Assembly: GCA_963717195.1 (NCBI GenBank)
Contig: CAVQVR010000011.1
Coordinates: 124,001-188,000, forward strand
Reading direction: 5' to 3'
DNA: 64,000 nucleotides
Source of the DNA: JACDAE01 sp963717195
GTDB taxonomy: Bacteria > Chloroflexota > Ktedonobacteria > Ktedonobacterales > Ktedonobacteraceae
Position numbers and translations under genes: made by a program. Under the pieces are notes generated by a model. It was not told the origin of the DNA, ran no database searches, and saw only the letters and a program-made list of their open reading frames with translations. This document shows positions 54,565-63,161 of the stretch, piece by piece. Position 1 is the first letter of the stretch, and each line of letters starts with the position of its first letter.

Positions 54565-55398
54565 ATGCGCAAGGAGGCCCTTTCTCTAGCAACTCTAGAA
54601 CCAGCCAATCACGAATATGTAAAATCTATGGAACCTATTGAACCTATTGAACCTATTGAAACCCTTGAAGTCATTGCCTCAAGGATGTGTACACTGAATA
54701 AGAAACAGGTTGCGTTAGTCACTATCACTCTCGACTTTGCCCAAAATGGGAGAATGGGGAATAACTCCCCCGCTCTTGCCAGGCGAAGTGCACGCTACTA
54801 CCTCGAACATCTTCGCTCACTGGTACGTAGAACGGATAGTGTTTTTTTGTCAGGTCACACATTCTACTTCATCCTTTCAGGAGCCAATCAGCAGGGGGGA
54901 GAGATTGTCCAGGAACGCCTCTGGGATGCTTTGCTCTGGCATATCAACAATACGCTCGAAGGTGACTATCTCCATCCTTGTAGAATAACTACTGGCTATA
55001 GTGCCTGCTCTGCACCTTTCATCGATGTTTGCCAGTGTATAAATACCGCAAGTGAACCGCTACGAAGTTTGGATCTGCAGCCAGAGAAATCTAAACGTAG
55101 AACCGATGGAGCGAAGGACGTAGAATTGCCCGAGCTGGCCCGCAAGCTAGGCGTTCCTTATGTCTCATTTCTCCCGCGTAAGCTGCCTGTTCGGCTACAA
55201 CGGCTGGTCGATCCAATGCTTGCCCAGGAATTGCGCTGCTTCCCTATTGGTCGTGACCGCGACATCCTGACCGTAGCCATGTCCAATCCAGGAGATCATC
55301 GCGTTCTGGATCGCCTGCGCAAGGAGACCGGACTAAACATCTTCCCGGTCCTGGCCCATCCACATGAACTTCAGACAGCCCTGGAACAATTCTCGTAG
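54565..55398 (+). CDS. Degenerate GGDEF-like domain fused to a GspE/MshEN N-domain
   Basis: 277 residues. After a short repeat (EPIEPIEPIE) comes a domain of diguanylate-cyclase shape (VALVTITLDFAQNG, LVRRTDSVFLSGHTFYFILS) in which the GGDEF signature is replaced by SGHTF, so cyclase activity is unlikely. The C-terminal 90 residues are a T2SSE/MshEN domain: LARKLGVPYVSFLPRKLPVR, RCFPIGRDRDILTVAMSNPG, TGLNIFPVLAHPHELQTALE. MshEN domains can bind cyclic di-GMP, so a receptor function is plausible. The family motif RLGxxL is not exact, so binding is unproven. Confidence 0.75.
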   Translation: MRKEALSLATLEPANHEYVKSMEPIEPIEPIETLEVIASRMCTLNKKQVALVTITLDFAQNGRMGNNSPALARRSARYYLEHLRSLVRRTDSVFLSGHTFYFILSGANQQGGEIVQERLWDALLWHINNTLEGDYLHPCRITTGYSACSAPFIDVCQCINTASEPLRSLDLQPEKSKRRTDGAKDVELPELARKLGVPYVSFLPRKLPVRLQRLVDPMLAQELRCFPIGRDRDILTVAMSNPGDHRVLDRLRKETGLNIFPVLAHPHELQTALEQFS

Positions 55399-55476
55399 GG
55401 ACCAGATTTATCGTGTCTGTGTGTCGAGAAGAATGGGCCAATGGACAAAAATCCTGCACGTACTCTAAAAAATATG

Positions 55477-55540
55477 GTAACTATTCAGTAGGGGTCTGAC
55501 TCCTCAGCGCCTACGGCGCTGAGCAGACCTGAAGAGTTAC
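55477..55540. repeat. Inverted-repeat element, copy B of the 1176-1339 family
   Basis: GTAACTATTCAG at the left and CTGAAGAGTTAC at the right match the ends of copy A. The core TCAGCGCCTACGGCGCTGAG is a hairpin and resembles CGCCATAGGCGCTGAGGAG in copy A. Confidence 0.6.
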
Positions 55541-55649
55541 AAAATATGTATGCAAATTTGAAAAAAGCCGCTACAATTATAACAAAGGAACATCCTACGT
55601 CATTAACTACCTGGACAAAAAATATTTGTCGAGAAAGGTTCATTCTTTT

Positions 55650-56570
55650 ATGAGGATACTTGTTACAGGCGGAGCTGGCTTCATCGGGTCCCACATTGTT
55701 GATCGCTTTACGGCAGCCGGCCACGAGGTGGCTGTAATCGATAATCTATGGGAGCAAGGTGGTGGAAAAGAGTCCAATCTGAATGCAGCAGCCCATTTTT
55801 ATCGCGCCGATGTTACCGATGAAGCGGCACTGGCACGTATTTTTGATGAGGTCAAGCCAGAAGTTGTGAGTCACCAGGCGGCACAGCATAGCGTCTCCGT
55901 TTCGACGCGCAATCCCCAACTCGATGCACGCGTCAATGTGTTTGGCCTGTTGAACGTGTTGACCAACAGTACGCGCGTGGGTACGCGTAAGATTATTTTT
56001 GCCTCTTCCGGTGCGACATATGGAACGCCCGTGCGTCTCCCCATCGATGAAGATACCGTGCAGCGACCCAAATCACCTTATGGCATCACGAAGATGGTAG
56101 CGGAGCACTACCTGCGCTACTGGCAAGCGGCTCACGGCCTGACCTATACCGCCCTCCGTTATGGCAATGTCTATGGACCACGCCAGGATCCTAACGGCGA
56201 AGCGGGCGTCATCGCGATCTTTGCCAAGCGTTTCCTTGCCCATGAGCCGGTACGTATCGACTGGGATGGCGAACAGAAGAAAGATTATGTCTTTGTGACA
56301 GACGTTGCCCGTGCCAATCTGCAAGCGGTCAGCCGGGGCGATAACGACATCTTCTGTATTGGTACCGGGCGGCCCATCTCCGTCAGTGAAATTTACAAAA
56401 CGCTGGCTCAACTGACTGGCTACGAACCGCCGATCACGAAAGCTCCCAAACGAGCTGGCGATATCTACCAATCCTACTTCAATGTCAGCAAGGCCGAGCG
56501 TCTTCTGAGCTGGAAATCTGAGGTGAGCTTCGAGGATGGGGTGAAGGCAGTGCTGGAGTTCTTCAGGTAA
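55650..56570 (+). CDS. NAD-dependent sugar epimerase/dehydratase (GalE-like)
   Basis: 306 residues from ATG 55650 (AAAGG about 9 bp upstream; a TTG frame to 55626 is weaker). Rossmann loop: ILVTGGAGFIGSHIVDRF. Catalytic residues: IIFASSGATYGTP (Ser/Thr) and SPYGITKMVAEHYL (Tyr-x3-Lys). RYGNVYGPRQDPNGEAG and the C-terminal SFEDGVKAVLEFF complete an extended SDR. UDP-glucose 4-epimerase is the best guess, but related dehydratases cannot be excluded. No glycan cluster is adjacent. Confidence 0.88.
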   Translation: MRILVTGGAGFIGSHIVDRFTAAGHEVAVIDNLWEQGGGKESNLNAAAHFYRADVTDEAALARIFDEVKPEVVSHQAAQHSVSVSTRNPQLDARVNVFGLLNVLTNSTRVGTRKIIFASSGATYGTPVRLPIDEDTVQRPKSPYGITKMVAEHYLRYWQAAHGLTYTALRYGNVYGPRQDPNGEAGVIAIFAKRFLAHEPVRIDWDGEQKKDYVFVTDVARANLQAVSRGDNDIFCIGTGRPISVSEIYKTLAQLTGYEPPITKAPKRAGDIYQSYFNVSKAERLLSWKSEVSFEDGVKAVLEFFR

Positions 56571-56580
56571 GGTTTCTGTG

Positions 56581-56612
56581 TTGAGCCAGCGCATTCAGGT
56601 GCCCTGGCTCAA
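56581..56612 (+). terminator. Hairpin after the epimerase gene
   Basis: TTGAGCCAG pairs with CTGGCTCAA around a 14-nt loop, 10 bp after the stop codon. No T-run. Confidence 0.45.
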
Positions 56613-56615
56613 CAC

Positions 56616-56738
56616 CGTAGGGACCCGATTTATCGCGTCCACCGATTCATCGATCTATATCCACTACTTCATCAAACAGGCACCAGAACCCGTAGGGACC
56701 CGATTTATTGCATCCACCGCTTCATCGACCTGTATCCT
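56616..56738. repeat. Two direct copies of a CGTAGGGACCCGATTTAT unit
   Basis: Units start at 56616 and 56691 (75-bp period) and share CGTAGGGACCCGATTTAT, then TCCACCG and TTCATCGA. A third relative, CGTAGGGACCAGATTTATCG, overlaps the end of the gene at 55394. They resemble the left half of the GTAGGGGC family. Confidence 0.55.
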
Positions 56739-57322
56739 TTGTATCCTTAGAACTCACTGTTTAGCATACATAAAACCAAAATGCTGTGCAACTGCGATAA
56801 GTGAGCTCCCCGATGGAGTCTACTGAGCGCCAGGGACAAGATGAGCTGCTAACTCATTATAGATAGCATCTGCTGCGATCCCGCGCTGTTCCTCCAAATT
56901 TCCTGCGAGCCCCACCAGCGCATCATGGCAGAGAGCCAGGTGTGCACCACGTTGCTGAAACCCTTGTAAACTAGAATCCTGAGACAGGTCAGAAACCTGC
57001 TGGCTATACACAGATAAAGAAGCTGACGGCGTTTAGGCAAAAATGATGCAGGCATTTGAGGTTTCCCCTTTCATGAAGAGTCATTAACTGATTATCAGAC
57101 TTCATTTTGCAAAACTTATATGCTCAATCTATAATCCGCACCCTATGAGAAGCGTGCGGATTAATTCCGGGCAAAGAGAACTTCTAGTGGAGGTTCTTTC
57201 ACATCTTTGTACAACTCACGTTACAATAAACCTGAGTTTCTAATAAACCTGAGTTTCTTACGAGTGTGTCGGTTTCTCCAAGCTGACTAAAACGAGCCAG
57301 AGCAGCATCTTGCAAAAAATTA
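56739..57322. other. Gap with weak signals only
   Basis: A 63-codon minus-strand frame (56820-57011) reads LVGLAGNLEEQRGIAADAIY and could be a gene relic, but it has no good ribosome site and an alternative frame overlaps it. A 17-bp tandem direct repeat (AATAAACCTGAGTTTCT twice) lies at 57225-57258. Nothing else is supported. Confidence 0.4.
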
Positions 57323-57571
57323 TTATACGCTGCTATCAGTATCCTGCTTGGAAGCTTCTTGCGACTGAACAAATTCCTTCACCGTTTTTACGCGAGTTTT
57401 GTCAGTTACAGTCTTAGCAGAAGGGAGAATTGCTCCTGGTCCCTTATGACGATGAGCAATTCGTACAATAGCATCTTTACCGCCATGTTCGGCCTGATAT
57501 TTATTTAGATGTGCTTCGATACTCCCATCTGGAATTTCAACTACTGCTTGACAGATTGTGCTTATAAGCAA
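57323..57571 (-). CDS. Small hypothetical protein
   Basis: 82 codons, opening with TTG at 57571, which touches the terminator hairpin of sat. No internal ATG or GTG start and no ribosome site were found, so it may be a relic. The body is conserved-looking: VVEIPDGSIEAHLNKYQAEH, then GGKDAIVRIAHRHKGPGAIL, then a lysine-rich end. The family was not recognised. Confidence 0.4.
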   Translation of the reverse strand: MLISTICQAVVEIPDGSIEAHLNKYQAEHGGKDAIVRIAHRHKGPGAILPSAKTVTDKTRVKTVKEFVQSQEASKQDTDSSV

Positions 57572-57618
57572 AACAGAACATGGTATCGTTACGGTCGAAC
57601 GATACCATGTTCTGTTTT
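57570..57618 (-). terminator. Terminator of the cysC-sat operon
   Basis: A perfect 21-bp inverted repeat starting AAAACAGAACATGGTATCGT, with a 7-nt loop. On the minus strand it begins 19 bp after the sat stop, and its distal arm ends in TTTT. Confidence 0.8.
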
Positions 57619-57637
57619 ACCTGAAAATCTATATATA

Positions 57638-58804
57638 CTACGCCACCGGTTGCCTCATCGCATCAATAAGTACTTGCGCAACCTCGGGGCGAGAGAATTC
57701 GCGTGGAGGAATCTGGCCTGCCTGCAACATCTGGCGCACCTTTGTGCCACTAAGGGTGACATGTTGCTCCCCAGAATGAGGACAGGTCTTTTTGGAAGCC
57801 ATTGCATCGCAGGTGCGACAGAAGAACGTGTGATCGAAGAACATTGGCGTGATGCCCAACTCATCGGGACCAAACTCGGCGAAGATGTAATGTGCATCGT
57901 AGGTGCCATAATAGTTCCCGACGCCCGCATGGTCGCGCCCCACGATAAAGTGTGAGCAGCCATAGTTCTTGCGCATCAGAGCATGAAAGATCGCCTCGCG
58001 TGGACCAGCATAGCGCATTGCAGCCGGCAAAACGCCTAAAATCACGCGGTCGGCGGGATAGTAATTCTCCAGCAACACCTCATAGCAGCGCATTCGCACA
58101 TCGGCGGGAATATCGTCGCCCTTTGTATCACCGACGAGAGGATGCAGGAAAAGACCATCGACCGTTTCCATTGCACACTTCTGGATGTATTCGTGGGCGC
58201 GATGCACAGGGTTGCGCGTCTGGAAGCCGACGACACGTTTCCAGCCACGTTCGGCAAAGAGAGCTCGCGATTGCGTAGGAGTGAAGCGATACTGCGCAAA
58301 CTGCTGCGACTGCAAGGCCAGGACGCGCACAGGGCCACCTAGCAGAATCTCACCTTGCTGGTAGAGCACATTTACGCCCGGATGTGCTTCATCCTCCGTA
58401 CGATAGACCTGGCGTGCCTCCAGTTGCTTATCGTAATCATACTTCTCTTCCAGTTTCAGGATCGCCTGTACGTCTCCCTGTGCATTTACCAGAGCTATCT
58501 GAGAACCAATTGTCAGGTGTTTTGCTTGCTCCTCAGAAGTTGAGAGCGTAATCGGAATAGACCAGGGCAACCCATTGCTGAGGTGCATCTCATTCACTAC
58601 GCCCAGATAATCCGCACGGGACATAAAGCCGCGCAAGGGACTGTAGGCACCGATTGCCAGCATCTCCAGGTCGGCCAGTTGGCGTGAACCAATTGTTATT
58701 TGTGGCAGATCCTTTGCCTGTTTCAATAATCCGGCCTGTTCAGTCTCAGTTGCTCGGTTCAGAATCAACTCTCCTCCATGAGGGGAGATCAAACTATCGG
58801 TCAT
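57638..58804 (-). CDS. sat: Sulfate adenylyltransferase (ATP sulfurylase)
   Basis: 388 residues from the ATG at 58804 (GGAG 5 bp upstream; an ATG at 58819 is also in frame). Signature motifs: QTRNPVHRAHEYIQKCAME (nucleotide-binding QxRNPxHxxH), GRDHAGVGNYYGTYDAHYIF, and a zinc-type CRTCDAMASKKTCPHS before KVRQMLQAGQIPPREFSRPE. It makes adenosine phosphosulfate from ATP and sulfate. It follows cysC with a 20-bp gap, so both steps to PAPS are made together. Confidence 0.96.
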   Translation of the reverse strand: MTDSLISPHGGELILNRATETEQAGLLKQAKDLPQITIGSRQLADLEMLAIGAYSPLRGFMSRADYLGVVNEMHLSNGLPWSIPITLSTSEEQAKHLTIGSQIALVNAQGDVQAILKLEEKYDYDKQLEARQVYRTEDEAHPGVNVLYQQGEILLGGPVRVLALQSQQFAQYRFTPTQSRALFAERGWKRVVGFQTRNPVHRAHEYIQKCAMETVDGLFLHPLVGDTKGDDIPADVRMRCYEVLLENYYPADRVILGVLPAAMRYAGPREAIFHALMRKNYGCSHFIVGRDHAGVGNYYGTYDAHYIFAEFGPDELGITPMFFDHTFFCRTCDAMASKKTCPHSGEQHVTLSGTKVRQMLQAGQIPPREFSRPEVAQVLIDAMRQPVA

Positions 58805-58824
58805 CGTTACTCCATTCATTCTAA

Positions 58825-59403
58825 TTATGCGTGATCGGCGACTATCGCTATCGTTTCAGCGGAAGAATCTTCCCATTCAAGGTAACCGAGCTCTTCCAGC
58901 TTTGCGAAAATGCGGCCAATGCTCTCTTCAACCGTTTCTTTGTCCGTTTCGACCACCAGATCGGGATGCTGTGGTTCCTCGTAGGGATCATCGATACCAG
59001 TAAAGTTCTTGATTTTGCCTTCGTCGACCAGCTTGTAGAGACCCTTCACATCGCGTGCGCGGCAGACTTCAAGGGGACATTTTATATAGATCTCGACAAA
59101 ATTGCCGATGTGTTCGCGGGCCCACTCACGAGCTTCGCGATAGGGAGCGATAGCGGCAGAGATGCAGATGACCCCGTTACGCGAGAGCAGATTGCACACA
59201 AAAGCGATGCGTTTGATATTTGTATCCCGATCCTCGCGGCTAAAGCCCAGACCCTTGCTGAGATGTGTACGTACGAGGTCGCCGTCCATAATCTCAACCT
59301 TCCGTCCACGTGCTTGCAGTCGTTGCTCAAGAATCTCCGAGAGGGTACTTTTGCCCGAGCCAGAGAGACCCGTGAACCAGATTGTGAACCCGACGTTTGC
59401 CAT
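58825..59403 (-). CDS. cysC: Adenylylsulfate kinase
   Basis: 192 residues from the ATG at 59403, preceded by AAGGAG; the open frame to 59553 extends without start support. P-loop: WFTGLSGSGKSTLSEILE. Other motifs: MDGDLVRTHLSKGLGFSRED, VICISAAIAPYREAREWARE, EIYIKCPLEVCRARDVKGLY, GIDDPYEEPQHPDLVVETD. It phosphorylates APS to PAPS for sulfate assimilation or sulfation. First gene of the cysC-sat operon; divergent from ino1. Confidence 0.96.
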   Translation of the reverse strand: MANVGFTIWFTGLSGSGKSTLSEILEQRLQARGRKVEIMDGDLVRTHLSKGLGFSREDRDTNIKRIAFVCNLLSRNGVICISAAIAPYREAREWAREHIGNFVEIYIKCPLEVCRARDVKGLYKLVDEGKIKNFTGIDDPYEEPQHPDLVVETDKETVEESIGRIFAKLEELGYLEWEDSSAETIAIVADHA

Positions 59404-59539
59404 GTCCTGGTATTCTCCTTCATATGACCTGTTTAAGTTATCAATTCGACGAAAATCAGTCGCGAATGTTATTATTATAACATCATAAGGCCCGTCGAGA
59501 CAGGTAGCAATCAACCGCAAAATGGGGGTATAGTATAAG

Positions 59540-59556
59540 AAGTTGTTACACAACTT
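59540..59556. promoter_or_regulatory. Palindrome in the cysC/ino1 divergent promoter region
   Basis: AAGTTGT-TAC-ACAACTT is a perfect 7-bp inverted repeat, 43 bp before ino1. It could be an operator, but there is no independent support. Confidence 0.35.
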
Positions 59557-59599
59557 ATATCCAGGGATGGTATAAGTGTGAGAAAATCAGGAGTGAGAG

Positions 59600-60751
59600 A
59601 TGAGTAGTAAAAAAGTACGCGTTGCAATTATTGGAGTAGGTAACTGTGCCAGTTCGCTGGTGCAAGGAGTGCAGTACTATCGAGAGGCGAAGTCAGAAGA
59701 CTTTATTCCGGGTTTGATGCATGTCAATCTGGGGGGGTATCATATCAGCGATGTAGAGTTCTCCGCTGCATTTGATATAGACACCAATAAGGTTGGGAAA
59801 GACATCAGCGAAGCCATTTACGAGGCACCGAACAATACCTATCGTTTCGCCGATGTACCACACCTGAATGCAAAAGTGCATCGTGGGATGACGCATGATG
59901 GGCTGGGCAAATATTTGTCGAAGGTGATTACCAAGGCACCGGGACCGACAGCTGACATTGTGCACATTTTAAAGGACACAGGCACTGACGTTGTGATCAA
60001 CTATCTACCGGTTGGTTCCGAGACAGCGACCAAGTGGTATGTAGAGCAAATATTGCAGGCTGGTGTGGGATTCGTCAACTGCATTCCAGTTTTTATTGCA
60101 CGCGAGGAATACTGGCAAAACCGTTTCAAAGAGGCCGGGCTGCCCATGATCGGAGACGACATTAAGAGCCAGGTTGGAGCAACGATTGTGCACCGCATGC
60201 TGGCTCGTCTCTTCCGTGAGCGTGGAGTCAAGCTGGAGCGCACGATGCAATTGAATGTAGGAGGAAATACCGATTTCTACAATATGTTGGAGCGTGAGCG
60301 TCTTGAGTCAAAGAAGATCAGCAAAACGAATGCGGTAACCAGTCAGCTTGACTATGACCTGGGCGAAGAGAACGTACACATCGGGCCATCAGATTATGTA
60401 GAATGGCTTAGTGATCGTAAGTGGGCGTATATTCGTTTAGAGGGTCGTACGTTTGGAGATGTGCCATTAAATGTAGAGTTGAAGTTAGAGGTATGGGATT
60501 CGCCCAACTCGGCGGGAGTGGTCATTGATGCGGTACGCCTGGTCAAACTTGGACTGGATCGCGGGTTGAGCGGGTCATTGGAGGGACCAAGTGCATATCT
60601 CATGAAGTCGCCCCCCATTCAGTATCATGATGATGAGGCACGTGAGATGACTGAAGCTTTTATACAAGAAATACCAGCCCCTACGAGTGGATTGAGCAAG
60701 CCTAAAGAGCAGGCCAATGGACATAAGGTAGAGGTAACACCTGAGTCCTAA
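59600..60751 (+). CDS. ino1: Myo-inositol-1-phosphate synthase
   Basis: 383 residues; RBS AGGAGTGAGAG sits just before the ATG. It matches the actinobacterial-type enzyme: VRVAIIGVGNCASSLVQGVQ (NAD loop), VINYLPVGSETATKWYVEQI, FIAREEYWQNRFKEAGLPMI, DDIKSQVGATIVHRMLARLF, MQLNVGGNTDFYNMLERERL, SKKISKTNAVTSQL. It converts glucose 6-phosphate to inositol 1-phosphate, the precursor of inositol lipids or thiols. Together with DprE1/DprE2 it adds to the actinobacteria-like envelope metabolism of this genome. Confidence 0.95.
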   Translation: MSSKKVRVAIIGVGNCASSLVQGVQYYREAKSEDFIPGLMHVNLGGYHISDVEFSAAFDIDTNKVGKDISEAIYEAPNNTYRFADVPHLNAKVHRGMTHDGLGKYLSKVITKAPGPTADIVHILKDTGTDVVINYLPVGSETATKWYVEQILQAGVGFVNCIPVFIAREEYWQNRFKEAGLPMIGDDIKSQVGATIVHRMLARLFRERGVKLERTMQLNVGGNTDFYNMLERERLESKKISKTNAVTSQLDYDLGEENVHIGPSDYVEWLSDRKWAYIRLEGRTFGDVPLNVELKLEVWDSPNSAGVVIDAVRLVKLGLDRGLSGSLEGPSAYLMKSPPIQYHDDEAREMTEAFIQEIPAPTSGLSKPKEQANGHKVEVTPES

Positions 60752-60772
60752 AAACAGGCACAAGAAACTATA

Positions 60773-60819
60773 TGTAGTGATGGGTAGAGAGAGCTCTGTT
60801 CATCACTACATTAGTTTTT
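60773..60819 (+). terminator. Rho-independent terminator of ino1
   Basis: TGTAGTGATG pairs perfectly with CATCACTACA, followed by TTAGTTTTT. Confidence 0.88.
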
Positions 60820-60823
60820 CATG

Positions 60824-61027
60824 TCACCTGGTCGATTGTTGAATGGGAGTTGTACGAGGCTCAGAGGTCTCATTTGCTACGTGTAGCAATTCCTCACGTA
60901 CAATCGTAACATCAGGTGGCGCACTGATTCCAATTTTAACTCGCTCGCCTTCAACGGCCAACACTGAAACGTTGATCACACCAGCAAGCACAATACTTTC
61001 ACCAACTTTTCGTCGCAATACAAGCAT
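60824..61027 (-). CDS. csrA: Carbon storage regulator CsrA
   Basis: 67 residues from the ATG at 61027, which gives the canonical N-terminus MLVLRRKVGESIVLAGVINV; AGGGGG lies upstream. The RNA-binding residues of the family are present (LRR near the start; GISAPPDVTIVREEL with the GxxAPxxxxIxREE signature). The C-terminus is a short tail. CsrA controls translation by binding GGA motifs in mRNA leaders. It lies downstream of the FlgM-like and sigma genes, as in flagellar/sigma-28 regions of other bacteria, but no flagellin or FliW is in the window. Confidence 0.93.
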   Translation of the reverse strand: MLVLRRKVGESIVLAGVINVSVLAVEGERVKIGISAPPDVTIVREELLHVANETSEPRTTPIQQSTR

Positions 61028-61211
61028 ACAGGCCCCCTTCATTAAGAGCGTGTCTAAGCGTCCCTGCGCCGCGACCAGTGTTCTTTCGAGCACTTGTACC
61101 AGCGTGACCGCAAAGAATTTAAGTAGTGAGTGTAATTCTCTATAATACTCAGACGCTTAACAGCAAAGAGCAGTTACATTGAGTATATACATTTTTAGGT
61201 TGCAGGTCAAT

Positions 61212-61505
61212 CTATTCGGAGTGAATTTTATCGCTCAGAATAAATTCTGCAATAGTCGTACTATCAACTTTATACATGCCAGATTTCACCCGTGCTCGTA
61301 ACATCGCTACACGAGCGGCGCGAACATCCGACCACCATTGAAACGAGTGAACACCATGTTCGGCCACTTCTTGTTGTGCTAAGGAAGATGCAAGACCTTC
61401 CCAGACCATAAAAGTACCAATTTCGGTTACAATTGCGGTTTCTGGTAGCCGTTCTGATTGTGTACCCACCAATTGGAGGTGTGTACTTACAGATCCTACT
61501 TTCAT
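61212..61505 (-). CDS. FlgM-like anti-sigma-28 factor
   Basis: 97 residues; GGGAGT about 9 bp before the ATG. The C-terminus has the FlgM pattern: WWSDVRAARVAMLRARVKSG, then MYKVDSTTIAEFIL, resembling the FlgM sigma-binding helices (R-V-x-x-L-R-x-x-x-x-x-G-x-Y-x-V-D). The N-terminal half is probably unfolded, as usual. It directly follows the FliA/WhiG-like sigma gene, so it most likely binds that sigma. Confidence 0.75.
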   Translation of the reverse strand: MKVGSVSTHLQLVGTQSERLPETAIVTEIGTFMVWEGLASSLAQQEVAEHGVHSFQWWSDVRAARVAMLRARVKSGMYKVDSTTIAEFILSDKIHSE

Positions 61506-61643
61506 AAACGTAATTACTCCCGCTTATTAGAGAGAACACCCGAATTTAGCAATACATTCCATTGTTCGTCTTCTTTTTCTTTGCTTACCGATAATATACT
61601 ATATTTGTCAGTAAACAAGAAATAGTGATAAGCAGTTAGAACA

Positions 61644-62546
61644 TTATGAAACCAGGCGTTTATGTTTACCTCCGGCGACAACCTCCTTCGTTTCTTCAGC
61701 TTGCGAGCCAGGGAGTTTCTCCTGTGTCTCAGCTTTTTGTTGTGTACGCTTTGATGTATGTTTACCGGCCGGAGGATCCCCCTCAGGCCGGTGGGTATGT
61801 AATACGCCACGTAAACGCATAATTGCCTGCATATGGAGTTGGCACACGCGTGACTCTGAGACACTCATGATCTTGCTAATCTCTTTCATCGTCAACTCTT
61901 CTTGATAATAGAGGAGAGTAATAGTTGTTCGCGCTCCGGAAGTTGCTCGATTGCAGAGCTGAGTGCAATTGCCATCTCCTGGTGTTCCGCTTCCTCGGCT
62001 GGCCCTGGTGCATCTTCATCCTCCAGGAGATCTTTGAGTGGCGACATTTCTTCGTCATGAAACGAGCTCACCGGTACATCCAGCGAGAGAACAGTTGTGC
62101 TGGCATCTAGCAATACCTGTCGATAGCGTTCTATTGATACGCCGAGTTCGCCTGCCACCTCTTCTTCTTTTGCCGGTCGGCCCATACGTTGCTCCACACT
62201 GGCCAATGCCGCTTCAACCTGTCGTACACGTGAAACTGCTGCACGTGGCTGCCAGTTCAGCGAACGTAAGTGATCGATTACCGATCCTCGGATACGAGGT
62301 GTCGCAAACGCCTCAAATGGTACTCCTCGTACAAGGTCAAAACGATCTATCGCATTAATCAGGCCGATCATCCCATAGCTCACCAGGTCATCAATCTCTA
62401 AAAGGCTCGTCGGAGGAATGCCGAGACGCCCAACAACAAAACGCACCAGTGGTGCATATTCGGTAATCAATTCTTCAGCGTAATTTCTGCTCTCTGGTCT
62501 CGATAAACTCGGTCCAGAGCTCGCCCCTCACTCCTGCTGCACTCAT
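61644..62546 (-). pseudogene. FliA/WhiG-type (sigma-28 family) sigma factor, broken by two single-base shifts
   Basis: Start ATG 62546 with AAAGGAG at good spacing; residues 1-21 read SAAGVRGELWTEFIETREQ. Near 62484-62486 (AAA) a surplus base shifts the frame; the main frame (62470 on) then reads ITEYAPLVRFVVGRLGIPPT, DDLVSYGMIGLINAIDRFDL, FEAFATPRIRGSVIDHLRSL and region 3. Near 61911 a base is missing; after it the third frame gives LTMKEISKIMSVSESRVCQL, region 4, to 61644. With both shifts repaired it is a complete sigma of about 300 residues plus a basic tail. Group 3 sigma factors of this type control motility or, in Streptomyces, sporulation (WhiG). Two indels in one conserved gene make a sequencing cause likely. 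Confidence 0.8.
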
Positions 62547-62835
62547 GCTCCACACTCCTTTCAAGATTTAACAAACACCCTTTTCCACTTACATCTAGAG
62601 TGTAGCTGGCATGCAGGCATAGGAATATTGACACAGGTCCCTTCTTTGGGAAACGGAAGTCCTTTTCACCAGAGGGTTCCTGAACATTCCTTGCATCAGG
62701 TTTAAGGAGTTCGAAATTGGCACTACAAATGGCACTACCTAGTATAATGCACAAAAGGGTATTTGTTTACGATTAGGGAGTTAAGTACTAGGAGGTTGAG
62801 CTTTTCTCTTCCGTTGGATACTGTCAGCGTGATCC

Positions 62836-63084
62836 CTCAGTTCAGACTCTCTCCCCGACAGAAACTGTGTTCTCGCCTTTTGGGGGATGAACGGCACGGC
62901 ACGGGCTTATTCGCTCCGCTCATCGCGCCCCTACGAGTGGGTAGACATCTCTTTTGACGGATTTGCATCTCGTGCATGCCATCGTAGGGGCGCGATGAGC
63001 GGAGCGAATAAGCCCGTGAGCCACACCTATCCCCCCATTTTTCCCTGGAATACAGTTTCTGTCGGGGAGAGAGCTCAGTTCAGA
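62836..63084. mobile_element. MITE-like element with 22-bp inverted ends and 11-bp direct-repeat flanks
   Basis: The left end CTCTCTCCCCGACAGAAACT then GT (62847-62868) is matched by its exact complement at 63052-63073. The element is flanked on both sides by CTCAGTTCAGA (62836-62846 and 63074-63084), an apparent 11-bp target duplication. No transposase ORF is inside; the ORF-like frames are palindrome artefacts. The adjacent part of 62547-62835 has no gene. Confidence 0.7.
62900..63018. repeat. Inner GTAGGGGC palindrome nested in the MITE-like element
   Basis: Perfect 37-bp arms, starting CACGGGCTTATTCGCTCCGC (62900-62936) and complementary at 62982-63018, separated by 45 bp. It belongs to the GCGCCCCTAC repeat family and sits entirely inside the outer element, suggesting one insertion within another. 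Confidence 0.75.
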
Positions 63085-63091
63085 GGGTAGA

Positions 63092-63125
63092 GGCATCACC
63101 TTGCCTGCGCACGCAAGGTGACGCC
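63092..63125. repeat. Short palindrome with CACCTTGC/GCAAGGTG arms
   Basis: GGCATCACCTTGC pairs with GCAAGGTGACGCC (one mismatch). The same words occur at 31386-31395 and 51887-51898. Confidence 0.55.
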
Positions 63126-63161
63126 CCAATACCGTTCAAATAAAACGAATGAAGGAAATTC

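Noticed and set aside
56849..57055. Second overlapping small frame in the 56.8-57.1 kb gap
   Set aside because: Neither this nor the overlapping 56820-57011 frame has a ribosome site; at most one could be a relic.
62467..62754. 95-codon minus-strand frame overlapping the sigma-factor start
   Set aside because: It covers the sigma ribosome site and the repaired N-terminus of the sigma factor in another frame.
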